Shown here: piece after piece, positions 8,508 to 16,605 of the stretch
Numbering within the stretch: position 1 is the stretch's first letter
Layout: every line of letters begins with the position of its first letter
From: Paenibacillus ihbetae
Lineage (GTDB): Bacteria > Bacillota > Bacilli > Paenibacillales > Paenibacillaceae
Direction of reading: 5' to 3'
NCBI RefSeq assembly: GCF_002741055.1
Contig: NZ_CP016809.1
Span: forward strand, 1,758,501-1,822,500
DNA length: 64,000 nucleotides
The notes under the pieces: model-generated
Seen by the model: only the letters and a program-made list of their open reading frames with translations
Told to the model about the DNA's origin: nothing
The model's database searches: none
Translations under genes and position numbers: made by a program

Positions 8508-10112
8508 CTATTCGGCTTTGTACCGATCATACGCGGCCGTATAGATTTCGAGATATTGCGACAATCCCATTTTCTCGATGGTGCTTACATATTGATCCCA
8601 TTCGCTGAACGGCACGTCGCCTACAACAAATTTGGCCGTCATTTCATCGACATACTTATTGATGTCCGTATGAAGCGGCGTGAACTGGGTAAGCTCCTCC
8701 TGGGTATACGTAAACTGAGGCCATACCTCCTCCGGCCACTGGCCTTCAACTTTCGCCGCGGCTGCGATGCTTTGCTCTGTCGCTTCGCCGCCCTTGAAGG
8801 TTTTGTCCGTCAGCATTGCCGGGTAGAACCCGCCTGCCCACGACACGAATTTCGACTGCTCCTTCAGCGCTTCCTCGGTATATTCAATCGAACCGTCAGG
8901 GTTCTCTTTATAACTGACATCCTTCACGCCCATGAAGAACAGCTTGCTGCCCTCCTCGCTGTAGAAGTGATCGATCCAGCGGACTGTCGCTTCCGGATGC
9001 TGGTTTTTATCGGTGATGACAAAAGCCCCGACATCGATCAGCGGAGAACGCGCCCTTGAGAAAATCTGGTCGCCATAAGGTCCCTTAAGCGTCGGAGCCC
9101 CTACAAAATGCTCGATCGTTACGCCGCCAATGGCATGCGGACTGTTCGTCTCCGCGGAACCGACCAGCCCTTCATCCATCAGCGCGTTCACCTGAGGACC
9201 TTCGATGGTCATGATATCCGGAACCATGAGACCTTCCTTGTACAATTTATTCAAATATTCCAGCACTTCTTTGTATCTCGGGTCAGCCGGAATAAACCGG
9301 AGCTTGCCGGACTGCGGATCCATATCCACCCGTCCATGGATGTTCCCCCGGTTGCCGAGCCCCCATGCTCCCTTCAACTCATCAAGCAAGGATCCAATGC
9401 CGCTGCCGGCATACGGAATTTCGTCCGCTTTGCCGTTCTTGTTCGGGTCCTGGGTCTTGACCGCCTTCAAGTATTCGTAATATTCGTCCGTCGTTTCGGG
9501 CTCCTTCATGCCCAGCGCGTCCAGAAACGCTTGGTTGTACCACAGCTTTGTTCCAATAAGCACCGATTTAAAGTTCGGGTCATAAAATGTCGGGAAGGAA
9601 TAGATGTTGCCGTCAGGCATCGTCAATCCTTTCTTGACCTCCGGATGCTCCTCCAGGAGCTTCTTGAAATTCGGCGCATACTGCTCGATCAAATCATTAA
9701 GCGGAATAAAAATGCCCTGGCCTCCATAATTCATCAAATCATTCGCAGACAGCCGCGCCGTGTGGAAGGCATCCGGATAATCGCCGCCGGACAGCACCAG
9801 ATTCCGTTTCTCCGCCAGGCTCTCTGCAGGCGTCAATTGAAAATCGACTTCGATGTTCGTCTGCTTGGCATATTCCTTCCATACCGGGAGCGAGTTCCAG
9901 TCCGCTGGAGCCGAAGCGGCTTTCCCTGCGAAGAACGTAAGCTTGATGGGCTCCTCCACGATCGGAAATCCTGTAGGATTAACAGCCGTTTGCTGCTTAG
10001 ACTGCTCCTCCGCCGCCGGCTTTCCTCCGCTGCCGCAGGCGGTTGCCAGACTTGCGGTCAACACGCCTGTGAGCAGGACTTTAGTGAACCGCTTGAAATT
10101 ATTCCCCATCAT
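8508..10112 (-). CDS. Lpl-type ABC transporter sugar-binding lipoprotein (family 1)
   Basis: The 534-residue protein has a lipoprotein signal (KVLLTGVLTASLATACGSGG, lipidated Cys near residue 26), then a family 1 extracellular binding protein fold with conserved segments such as DYPDAFHTARL, DEIPYAGSG and FSEWDQYVSTIEKMGLSQY. It resembles LplA of Bacillus subtilis and the large binding proteins that Paenibacillus uses for oligosaccharides. It would sit on the outer face of the membrane and deliver ligand to the two permeases just upstream. No ATPase is encoded in this operon; such systems share a general MsmX-type ATPase. GGAGG precedes the ATG at 10112 by 8 nt. The 48-nt gap after the permease gene has no terminator. 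Confidence 0.9.
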   Translation of the reverse strand: MMGNNFKRFTKVLLTGVLTASLATACGSGGKPAAEEQSKQQTAVNPTGFPIVEEPIKLTFFAGKAASAPADWNSLPVWKEYAKQTNIEVDFQLTPAESLAEKRNLVLSGGDYPDAFHTARLSANDLMNYGGQGIFIPLNDLIEQYAPNFKKLLEEHPEVKKGLTMPDGNIYSFPTFYDPNFKSVLIGTKLWYNQAFLDALGMKEPETTDEYYEYLKAVKTQDPNKNGKADEIPYAGSGIGSLLDELKGAWGLGNRGNIHGRVDMDPQSGKLRFIPADPRYKEVLEYLNKLYKEGLMVPDIMTIEGPQVNALMDEGLVGSAETNSPHAIGGVTIEHFVGAPTLKGPYGDQIFSRARSPLIDVGAFVITDKNQHPEATVRWIDHFYSEEGSKLFFMGVKDVSYKENPDGSIEYTEEALKEQSKFVSWAGGFYPAMLTDKTFKGGEATEQSIAAAAKVEGQWPEEVWPQFTYTQEELTQFTPLHTDINKYVDEMTAKFVVGDVPFSEWDQYVSTIEKMGLSQYLEIYTAAYDRYKAE

Positions 10113-10160
10113 TTCTCAGACCTCCACTTTTCGAATATATTGCGAAACAAGAGCCGTTAT

Positions 10161-11042
10161 CTAACCCTTGAGAGCGCCGATCATCATACCTTTGACAAAA
10201 TACTTCTGAAGGAACGGGTACAGCAGCAGTACAGGTAAATTGGCCACAATGACGATGGCATATTTAATCGCCTCCGCCTCCATCAGATGCTTCTGCACCG
10301 ATAAATCCATGCTTCCGGCCATCTGATCGACCTGGGATTTAATCAGGATTTCCCTCAAGAACAGCTGCAGCGGGTATTTATCCCGATCATTCAGATAGAT
10401 GAGTGCGTTGAAATAGGAATTCCAGTGCCCCACGCTGTAAAACAAAATCATAACCGCGATGATCGGCATGGAGAGCGGGAGCACGATTCTCCACAGCGTC
10501 TGCATATTGGAGCAGCCGTCGATCGAAGCCGATTCCTGAATTTCATTCGGAATGGAGGTCTGGAAGAAGGTGCGCATGATGATGATGTTCCACACCGATA
10601 CCGCGCCCGGAATGATCAGCGCCCACATCGTGTTGATCATCCCCAGGTTTTTTACGAGCAGGTAGGTTGGGACGAGGCCCCCGCTGAAAAACATCGTGAA
10701 TACGATATAAGCCGTGATGACATTCCGGCCCGCAAAATCTTTGCGTGATAACGGGTAGGCTGCAAATATGGTCATAACCAGATTGATCGCGGTGCCCACC
10801 AATGTGTACAGAAGCGTGTTCGCATAGCCGGTCCATATTTCCTTGTTCGCAAATACCAGCTCATAGCCGATGAAGGATAAATCCTTCGGAAACAGCCACA
10901 TTTCTCCTCTCGATACGGTGAGCGGATCGCTGATCGACGCGCTCACGACAAAAATCAGCGGATACAGGACAAGCAGCAGGATAATGGACAGCAAGATATA
11001 AATTACGACGAGTGTCATACGATCCTGGACGGATTCTTTCAC
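10161..11042 (-). CDS. Lpl-type ABC sugar permease, LplC-like
   Basis: A 293-residue inner-membrane protein with six predicted helices and the EAA loop (IQESASIDGCSNMQTLWRIV, about residue 195) that docks onto the ATPase. The C-terminus ends FVKGMMIGALKG, as in LplC/YtcP-type permeases. The reading frame extends to an ATG at 11075 that would overlap the upstream gene, but a GTG at 11042 has TAAGGAGGGG just upstream and yields the usual short N-terminus, so 11042 is chosen. It pairs with the preceding LplB-like permease to form the translocation channel. Confidence 0.9.
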   Translation of the reverse strand: MKESVQDRMTLVVIYILLSIILLLVLYPLIFVVSASISDPLTVSRGEMWLFPKDLSFIGYELVFANKEIWTGYANTLLYTLVGTAINLVMTIFAAYPLSRKDFAGRNVITAYIVFTMFFSGGLVPTYLLVKNLGMINTMWALIIPGAVSVWNIIIMRTFFQTSIPNEIQESASIDGCSNMQTLWRIVLPLSMPIIAVMILFYSVGHWNSYFNALIYLNDRDKYPLQLFLREILIKSQVDQMAGSMDLSVQKHLMEAEAIKYAIVIVANLPVLLLYPFLQKYFVKGMMIGALKG

Positions 11043-11055
11043 CCTGATCCCCTCC

Positions 11056-12015
11056 TTACCATAGGCTGGTTTCATTGACTTTTTTGGCGATTCGGTTCAC
11101 GAGCACGAGCAGCACCAGGTTTACCAAGGAGTTAAACAAGCCGACCGCGGCGGAGAAGCTGTACTGTGCTCCCAGTATTCCCTGCGTATAGACGTAGGTG
11201 GAGATGACTTCGGAGCTCTCGATATTCAGATCGTTCTGCATCAGATAAATTTTTTCAAAGCCGATGCCCATGATCTGCCCGACATTTAAAATAAGCAGAA
11301 TGACGACGGTTGGCATAATGCCCGGCAGGTTGATCTTCCAAATCCGCTGGAGCCTGCTCGCTCCGTCCACTTTGGCCGCCTCGTGCAGCGTCGGATCGAT
11401 TCCGGCGAGCGCCGCAAGATAAATGATGGAGCTCCATCCCATGCCCTGCCATACACCCGAAAATACATAAATCGATTTGAACCATTCAGGTTCCGTCATA
11501 AATGAGATGCGTTCACCGCCGAAAAAGGCGATAAGGTGGTTAATGATGCCGTTCTGAGGTGAGAGAAAGATGATGATGAGTCCTACCATGACGACCGTTG
11601 ATAGGAAATGGGGAGCGTAGGTAACCGTTTGGACAAAACGCTTGAAATGCCGGTTGCCTACTTCGTTGAGCAAGAGTGCCAGGATGAGCGGAATCGGAAA
11701 TCCGATGGCCAGCTGATACAGGCTGATCCCGAGTGTATTCAGAATCAACCGGTCGAAATAAAAGCTGTTAAAAAAACGCTCGAAATGATCAAACCCGATC
11801 CAATCGCTGGCCCATATTCCCTTGGCGGCTACAAAGTTCTTGAATGCGATCTGTATGCCGTACATCGGCAAGTAATCAAAGATAAAGAAATAAAGAACGA
11901 CGGGAGTAATGAGCAAATATAATTCCCAATTTTTACGGAATGTTCGGCGAAACGCCCTCCACTTCGCGGGCACGGCTGCTGGTGCCTCCGTTCGCCTGGC
12001 TGGTGCTGTGTTCAC
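11056..12015 (-). CDS. Lpl-type ABC sugar permease, LplB-like
   Basis: A 319-residue membrane protein with six helices after a cytoplasmic N-terminus, and the EAA motif EAAKVDGASRLQRIWKINLP near residue 225. The opening ELYLLITPVVLYFFIFDYLPMYG and the C-terminal NRIAKKVNETSLW are characteristic of LplB/YteP permeases in Bacillus and Paenibacillus. The start is a GTG at 12015 with AAGGAGGGGG upstream. It stands 54 nt after the Gfo/Idh gene and 13 nt before the second permease, as part of one operon. Confidence 0.92.
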   Translation of the reverse strand: MNTAPARRTEAPAAVPAKWRAFRRTFRKNWELYLLITPVVLYFFIFDYLPMYGIQIAFKNFVAAKGIWASDWIGFDHFERFFNSFYFDRLILNTLGISLYQLAIGFPIPLILALLLNEVGNRHFKRFVQTVTYAPHFLSTVVMVGLIIIFLSPQNGIINHLIAFFGGERISFMTEPEWFKSIYVFSGVWQGMGWSSIIYLAALAGIDPTLHEAAKVDGASRLQRIWKINLPGIMPTVVILLILNVGQIMGIGFEKIYLMQNDLNIESSEVISTYVYTQGILGAQYSFSAAVGLFNSLVNLVLLVLVNRIAKKVNETSLW

Positions 12016-12069
12016 TAAGAATCCCCCTCCTTAGCATCGTTGGAGCTTGTGGTTCTATCGGCATGTCGA

Positions 12070-13245
12070 TCAAGTCCCGGATAGGCTGCTCTTTTGTCCA
12101 AGCATCCACGGCTCCGGCTCCTTTACATAAACTAACTGGCCCCCCTTTCTCATCGATTCCGTTGCGGCTACGCCAACCGCTACGCTCATGCGGCCTGCGA
12201 TCGGTTCGGCGATGGGCTCCTTATTTTGCAGAATCATATCCAGAAAATCCTCGCAAATGATCGGATCGGCTCCGTTATGCGAACCCTCGGCTTTCTTAAT
12301 CTCGTAAATCTTATCCGATAGATCACGCCAGGTTTGGGACTTGCGCGTTTTGACGTAAACCCGCTGTGCGATCTCATCATTCTCGATGCGGCCCTCGGTG
12401 CCGATAATGGTGTAGTTCCGCTGATAGTCAGGCGTGAAATGACACTGCATATACGAGGCTTTGATCCCCTCATCCAGCTCCATTAACACCATGCTGTTGT
12501 CCTCCACATCGATTTCCTCGCGAAAAGCGCATTGCACAAGCGGGCCCGAACGGTATTCGGGACAAGTCGCTTTCTCGCCGCATTCCGGGCAAGTAAGCTC
12601 ATTCGGCTTCGTTCCGCCGAAATAATCCACCCCGCCGAAAGCGGCTACTTTCTTCGTATATCGCCCGGTCAGCCAGTGAATCAGGTCGATATCGTGGGAA
12701 GCCTTCTGGAGCAGAAGCGAGGTTGTGTTCCTCGAGCTGCCGTGCCAGCTGTGATAGTAGTAATCGCTGCCCAAGCCTACGAAATGCCGGACCCATACCG
12801 ACTTGACTTCCCCGATCTCCCCGCTGTCGATAATCTCCTTCATCGTGCGGTACATATTCATATAGCGCATATTAAAACCGATCATGAAATGTTTCCCTGA
12901 TTGGGCCCAAGCAGTCAATATCCGGTCACAGCCTTCAACCGTAATGGATAACGGCTTCTCGCAGTACACATGCTTTCTGGCCTGCAGCGCTGCAACCGCA
13001 ATTTCATCATGGCTGTCATCAGGGGTTGTAATCACGATCGCATCGATATCCTTCCGCTGCAGCAGCTCCCTGTAATCCAGAGTAACCTCCGCCTCGGGGT
13101 TAATATTTTGTTGAAATTTGGTTAGTCTGAGAGGATCGGTATCCGCACCTGCAACGACGAGGGATCTCCCGTTTGGCTGATGCCAATACTTCGTAAACCC
13201 TGATCTCCAACCCAGTCCAATGATTCCTAATCGAATTTGATTCAT
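12070..13245 (-). CDS. Gfo/Idh/MocA-family NAD(P)-dependent oxidoreductase with Cys insertion
   Basis: The 391-residue protein has a Rossmann N-terminus (IRLGIIGLGW), the family EKP motif (YCEKPLS, about residue 95) and the substrate-domain helix KASHDIDLIHWLTG (about 180-195). Family members oxidise or isomerise sugars and inositols, or act as glycosidases. An unusual insertion, LTCPECGEKATCPEY (about 215-230), has three cysteines that could bind a metal or be structural. It is first in the Lpl operon and so probably processes the imported sugar. CGGAGGAAGAAGGAA directly precedes the ATG. The precise substrate cannot be told from sequence. Confidence 0.88.
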   Translation of the reverse strand: MNQIRLGIIGLGWRSGFTKYWHQPNGRSLVVAGADTDPLRLTKFQQNINPEAEVTLDYRELLQRKDIDAIVITTPDDSHDEIAVAALQARKHVYCEKPLSITVEGCDRILTAWAQSGKHFMIGFNMRYMNMYRTMKEIIDSGEIGEVKSVWVRHFVGLGSDYYYHSWHGSSRNTTSLLLQKASHDIDLIHWLTGRYTKKVAAFGGVDYFGGTKPNELTCPECGEKATCPEYRSGPLVQCAFREEIDVEDNSMVLMELDEGIKASYMQCHFTPDYQRNYTIIGTEGRIENDEIAQRVYVKTRKSQTWRDLSDKIYEIKKAEGSHNGADPIICEDFLDMILQNKEPIAEPIAGRMSVAVGVAATESMRKGGQLVYVKEPEPWMLGQKSSLSGT

Positions 13246-13263
13246 TTCCTTCTTCCTCCGCCA

Positions 13264-13281
13264 ATTATATTTGGCCCCAAA
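13264..13281 (-). promoter_or_regulatory. Operon promoter -10 overlapping a TTTGGCCCCAAA operator
   Basis: On the minus strand a perfect TATAAT (13264-13269) abuts the palindrome TTTGGGGCCAAA (13270-13281), about 20 bp upstream of the Gfo/Idh start. The same palindrome type occurs twice around the lacI promoter. No good -35 is visible and the implied leader would be very short, so the -10 call is tentative; the operator call is firmer. Confidence 0.5.
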
Positions 13282-13367
13282 CTCCTACCCGATTTTCCAA
13301 TAAGGGTATAGAAAGAGAGGAGGCACCATGGCTTAGCACCTCAATGTTTTTTATATGTACACTCTTT

Positions 13368-14414
13368 CTACTTCCGAAAATAATCCGAAGATTGCCGCAG
13401 CATCAACTGATAGGGCACGAACAGCTTGAATGGTAAAGGATTCCTGCCTTCGATTTGATCGATCAGCACCTTGGCGGCCATCATGCCGATTTCCTCTTTG
13501 GGAATATGAACGGTGGATAGCGGAGGAGAAGTATACTGCGATACCTCGATATTATCCAGGCCCACGAAGGCGACATCCTGAGGAACCTGAAGCCCATGCT
13601 CCGCCGCCGCCCGCATCGCGGATATCGCCATCATATCGCTCGCAGCGAACATGGCGGTCGGACGTTCATGGTCCGGGAGGCTTAAGAGCTCGTACACAAG
13701 GGTATAGCTGTTATTCACATCCCAGCCCGTATTCACCACGAGCCTCGGATCCACATCGAGTCCCGCCTCCTCCATCGCATAACGGTAACCGCGATACCGC
13801 TTCTCCCGTTCAAGATCCCCGGTCAATCCCGCCCCGCCGATAAAGCCGATCCGGCGATGCCCCCGTTCGATCAAATGCTGTACGGCCGATTTCGCCGCAG
13901 CCACGCGGTCATAGAGAATCACCGGCACGGTCGAATCGGATATATCGATGCCTACAACCGCAGGAACCGCTTGTTTGATAAACTCATACACATTCGGGTC
14001 AATTCCCTCGATGATAATCATGCCGTCGAGCTGGGCATCCTGCGCAAGCTTGTTCATCGCCCCTGCGCCCTTGATTTCATCCATCGTGAGCACGTAGGTA
14101 AGCACGCTGTTCAGCTCGGACAGCTTTGTCTCAATCCCCTGTAAAATCGGCGAGAAATAAGGATGGTTATACTTGTTCTGCGTAACGGATACGATGCAGC
14201 CAATCTGGCGATACCCCGTCGTCTGCGGAGGAGGGCTCTTTTTGGGAGCCGGCCGTCCGGTATCGTTGAGGGCATAGCCAAGCTCTTTGGCCGCTTCGAC
14301 GATTTTGGCGCGGGTGGCCTGACTGATGTGCCGGCTCGTATCGTTATTGATGACACGCGATACGGTGGAGATCGATACTCCAACATGGTTAGCGATATCC
14401 TTTAAAGTAGCAAT
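13368..14414 (-). CDS. LacI-family transcriptional regulator (probable ATT start)
   Basis: About 348 residues: an N-terminal LacI HTH (ATLKDIANHVGVSISTVSRVINND) with the hinge helix (TRAKIVEAAKELGY), then a periplasmic-binding-protein-like ligand domain (about 65-345) with GFIGGAGLTG and FVGLDNIEVSQY. Homologues begin MATLKDIA. Here the codon before ALA-Thr-Leu is ATT (14414), preceded by a second ATT and by AAAGGAGAG at suitable spacing; no ATG, GTG or TTG exists between that site and the HTH. A TTG at 14444 would add ten residues but lacks a ribosome site. The gene lies immediately upstream of the Lpl operon on the same strand and probably represses both through the TTTGG..CCAAA sites. Confidence 0.88.
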   Translation of the reverse strand: MATLKDIANHVGVSISTVSRVINNDTSRHISQATRAKIVEAAKELGYALNDTGRPAPKKSPPPQTTGYRQIGCIVSVTQNKYNHPYFSPILQGIETKLSELNSVLTYVLTMDEIKGAGAMNKLAQDAQLDGMIIIEGIDPNVYEFIKQAVPAVVGIDISDSTVPVILYDRVAAAKSAVQHLIERGHRRIGFIGGAGLTGDLEREKRYRGYRYAMEEAGLDVDPRLVVNTGWDVNNSYTLVYELLSLPDHERPTAMFAASDMMAISAMRAAAEHGLQVPQDVAFVGLDNIEVSQYTSPPLSTVHIPKEEIGMMAAKVLIDQIEGRNPLPFKLFVPYQLMLRQSSDYFRK

Positions 14415-14490
14415 AATGTGACTCTCCTTTCTCTCAATCCGCAATCAAAAAGGGCAAATTCAGAATTATATGTACCCAAAACACCGATTG

Positions 14491-14503
14491 GTTTGGCCCA
14501 AAC
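14491..14503. promoter_or_regulatory. Operator O1 (GTTTGGCCCAAAC)
   Basis: A 13-bp near-perfect palindrome just downstream of the lacI -10 box. It shares its TTTGG..CCAAA arms with the operon operator at 13270-13281 and with O2. Likely autoregulatory site of the LacI protein; inferred. Confidence 0.6.
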
Positions 14504-14522
14504 AAGAAGTGCTGCTATCGTC

Positions 14523-14552
14523 ATGATAACAGCCGTTTTCGGTTGGTGTCAA
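14523..14552 (-). promoter_or_regulatory. Promoter of the lacI-family gene
   Basis: Minus-strand -35 TTGACA (14547-14552) and -10 TATCAT (14523-14528) with an 18-bp spacer. Transcription would start near 14516, leaving a leader of about 100 nt that contains operator O1. Confidence 0.7.
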
Positions 14553-14591
14553 AGAGTTTTTTGTTAATTGATCGTAAATTTTTTGCGTATT

Positions 14592-14605
14592 ATTTGGGGC
14601 CAAAT
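14592..14605. promoter_or_regulatory. Operator O2 (ATTTGGGGCCAAAT)
   Basis: A palindrome with 6-bp arms and a GG centre, located upstream of the lacI -35 box. Its centre is about 101 bp from that of O1, an arrangement that would suit repression by DNA looping. Confidence 0.55.
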
Positions 14606-14810
14606 TTAATACTGGGATAACATGGAGCCCGAATCGGCTGTCCGTCTCCCTGCAACAAATCAAAAAAACAGGCTTAGGCCCCCCATCCTCTTGGTGATTT
14701 ACTGCCCCACCCCGCTCTTCCGGATCTCTGGATGAAAACGATCATATTCAGTCCAAAGCCGGGTAAGACAATCCCCGCCGCTTATCATCAGGCTCTGAAT
14801 TCTCAGGGGC

Positions 14811-14880
14811 ATGAGCCATTGTTAGCTACTGTGGGCCATTGTGAGCCACTGTGAGCCATTGTGAGCCATTGCCAGCATAA
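14811..14880. repeat. Seven 10-bp tandem repeats (GTGAGCCATT type)
   Basis: Seven consecutive decamers fit the consensus GTGAGCCATT; two are exact (14851-14870), the rest differ at one to several positions, the last one most. They lie between the metQ terminator and the lacI promoter. The surrounding 14.62-14.91 kb has no gene that I can support. Confidence 0.75.
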
Positions 14881-14909
14881 CACAGCGTGAGAACGGCTTC
14901 CTATTCGCG

Positions 14910-14936
14910 AAAAAAAACCGCCCCTGTCGGAGCGGC
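14910..14936 (-). terminator. Terminator of the metNIQ operon
   Basis: Minus strand: GCCGCTCC paired with GGGGCGGT (one G-T pair), then eight T. It ends about 60 bp past the metQ stop. Confidence 0.8.
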
Positions 14937-14993
14937 CTCAAAAAACGAGCATTCGAGCATGATTATTCATTTTGGCTATGTCTATAACTTCGT

Positions 14994-15827
14994 TTAAAAT
15001 GCAGGCAGTGCAATCTCGGAATAGTTATCCTCGAAAAACTTCTTCACTTCCGGGCTCGTCATCGCCTTCGCCAGCTTCTGGATCGGCTCCGAATCGACGT
15101 TGTCTTTGCGCGCAATCAGCGTAATGGTGAATTCGGAATCCTTGCCTTCCGTAATCAGCGCGTCGTTCTTTGGCGTCAAGCCCAGCGGCTTGGCATAAGC
15201 CGGAGTCATCGCAACCATGTCCACATCGTCCAGCGTGCGCGCCAGCATGAGCAGATCGACTTCCTTGAACTTGTAGTTCTTCGGATTGTCGATGATGTCC
15301 GCCTGCGTCGCTTTAATGCCGACGCCTTCCTTCAGTTTAATCAGGCCGTGCTTCTCGAACATGACCAGGGAACGCCCGATATTGGAAGGGTCGTTCGGAA
15401 TCGCAATCGTTGCACCTTCAGGAAGGTCCTCGATCTTGTCGTAACGCTTGGAGTACGCCCCAAACACCGCATTATAGATCGGCACTACCGGTACGAGCTC
15501 CGAGCCGTTATTGGCATTGTATTCTTCCATGTACGGCACGTGCTGAAAGAAATTTGCATCCACTTCCTTATTCGCAAGCGCATTGTTCGGCTGCACATTA
15601 TCGGACAGGATGACGATTTCCAGGTTGATGCCTTCCTCCTTCAACTTGGGCTTCGCCATTTCAAGCACATCCGTCATCGGCGGGATGAGCGCAGCCACCT
15701 TCAGGGTAACCTCCTCGCCAGCCCCGGTTTGGCCGCTTTCTTGCCCCTCCTTACCGTCCTGCTTCTGTCCACAGCCGGCAAGCAGAAGGATCAAAGCCAG
15801 CATCATTAATCCTATTTTTTTGTTCAT
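14994..15827 (-). CDS. metQ: Methionine ABC transporter substrate-binding lipoprotein MetQ
   Basis: The 277-residue protein has a lipoprotein signal with lipobox LLAGC (Cys near residue 19) and the NlpA/MetQ fold: NALANKEVDANFFQHVPYMEEYN, YSKRYDKIEDLPEGATIAIPNDPSN and the C-terminal EVKKFFEDNY. MetQ binds methionine outside the membrane and hands it to MetI. An upstream extension to 15947 is open but has no homology; ATG 15827 starts the signal peptide. It is last of the metN-metI-metQ operon with its own terminator downstream. Confidence 0.94.
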   Translation of the reverse strand: MNKKIGLMMLALILLLAGCGQKQDGKEGQESGQTGAGEEVTLKVAALIPPMTDVLEMAKPKLKEEGINLEIVILSDNVQPNNALANKEVDANFFQHVPYMEEYNANNGSELVPVVPIYNAVFGAYSKRYDKIEDLPEGATIAIPNDPSNIGRSLVMFEKHGLIKLKEGVGIKATQADIIDNPKNYKFKEVDLLMLARTLDDVDMVAMTPAYAKPLGLTPKNDALITEGKDSEFTITLIARKDNVDSEPIQKLAKAMTSPEVKKFFEDNYSEIALPAF

Positions 15828-15900
15828 TGTTTTGTTACCCCCATGTAAAATAAGTGATTTGTGTAAAATGTGCATGTGTATTGCAAGTGCCGATGGATGC

Positions 15901-16605
15901 TCAGGCTTTCCGCTTGTCGAGCAATCTCGCCGCAAGGCTCCCCGCAAATTGAATCGATTGCACCAAGATCACCATAATGATGATCGTGAACACCATGATT
16001 TCGGTCTCAAAGCGCTGATACCCGTAACGGATGGCAAAATCGCCGACCCCGCCGCCACCGACGATTCCCATGACCGTCGAGTAAGAAATGAAGCTGATGG
16101 TCGATGTCGTAAGACCGAGCACCAATCCCGATCTCGCTTCGACATACAGAAACTTGAAGACGATTTGCAGCGTGGACGCTCCCATTGAAGAAGCCGCTTC
16201 GATCACTTCCTTAGGCACCTCCAGCAGCGACTGCTCAACCAGCCTCGAGTAGGATGCGATGGCGACAACCGACAGCGGAACGGCAGCCGCCAGCGTACCG
16301 ATGGATGTCCCGACAATAAAGCGGGTAAGCGGGATCATGATGACCACCAGCAGCAGGAAAGGGAAGGAACGGATGATATTGACCAAGCCGTTCATGACGG
16401 AGAACAACGGGCGGTTTTCGTACAGCTGCCCCTTCCGGCATAAAAATAACACTGTTCCGACCGGAAGACCCAGAAATACAGCCGCAGCAATCGAAATGCC
16501 GACCATCACGAAGGTTTCCCCGATGGCGCGCCAGATTTCCGTGTCATACTGCTGAACGTATGTGAAATAATCGTTCAAATATTGAATGATGCTAGGCGCG
16601 TCCAT
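15901..16605 (-). CDS. metI: Methionine ABC transporter permease MetI
   Basis: The 234-residue protein has five to six membrane helices and the permease EAA-type loop (VPKEVIEAASSMGASTLQIVFKFL, about 150-170). Hallmark MetI segments are NIIRSFPFLLLVVIMIPLTR and GIVGGGGVGDFAIRYGYQRF. It forms the channel of the MetNIQ methionine importer. GGAGGAAG precedes the ATG, which overlaps the end of metN by 14 nt, so translation is probably coupled. Confidence 0.95.
   Translation of the reverse strand: MDAPSIIQYLNDYFTYVQQYDTEIWRAIGETFVMVGISIAAAVFLGLPVGTVLFLCRKGQLYENRPLFSVMNGLVNIIRSFPFLLLVVIMIPLTRFIVGTSIGTLAAAVPLSVVAIASYSRLVEQSLLEVPKEVIEAASSMGASTLQIVFKFLYVEARSGLVLGLTTSTISFISYSTVMGIVGGGGVGDFAIRYGYQRFETEIMVFTIIIMVILVQSIQFAGSLAARLLDKRKA

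Noticed and set aside
14529..14546. Catabolite (CcpA) cre site in the lacI promoter spacer
   Set aside because: The ACCGAAAACGG stretch has the central CG but misses the flanking consensus on both sides.
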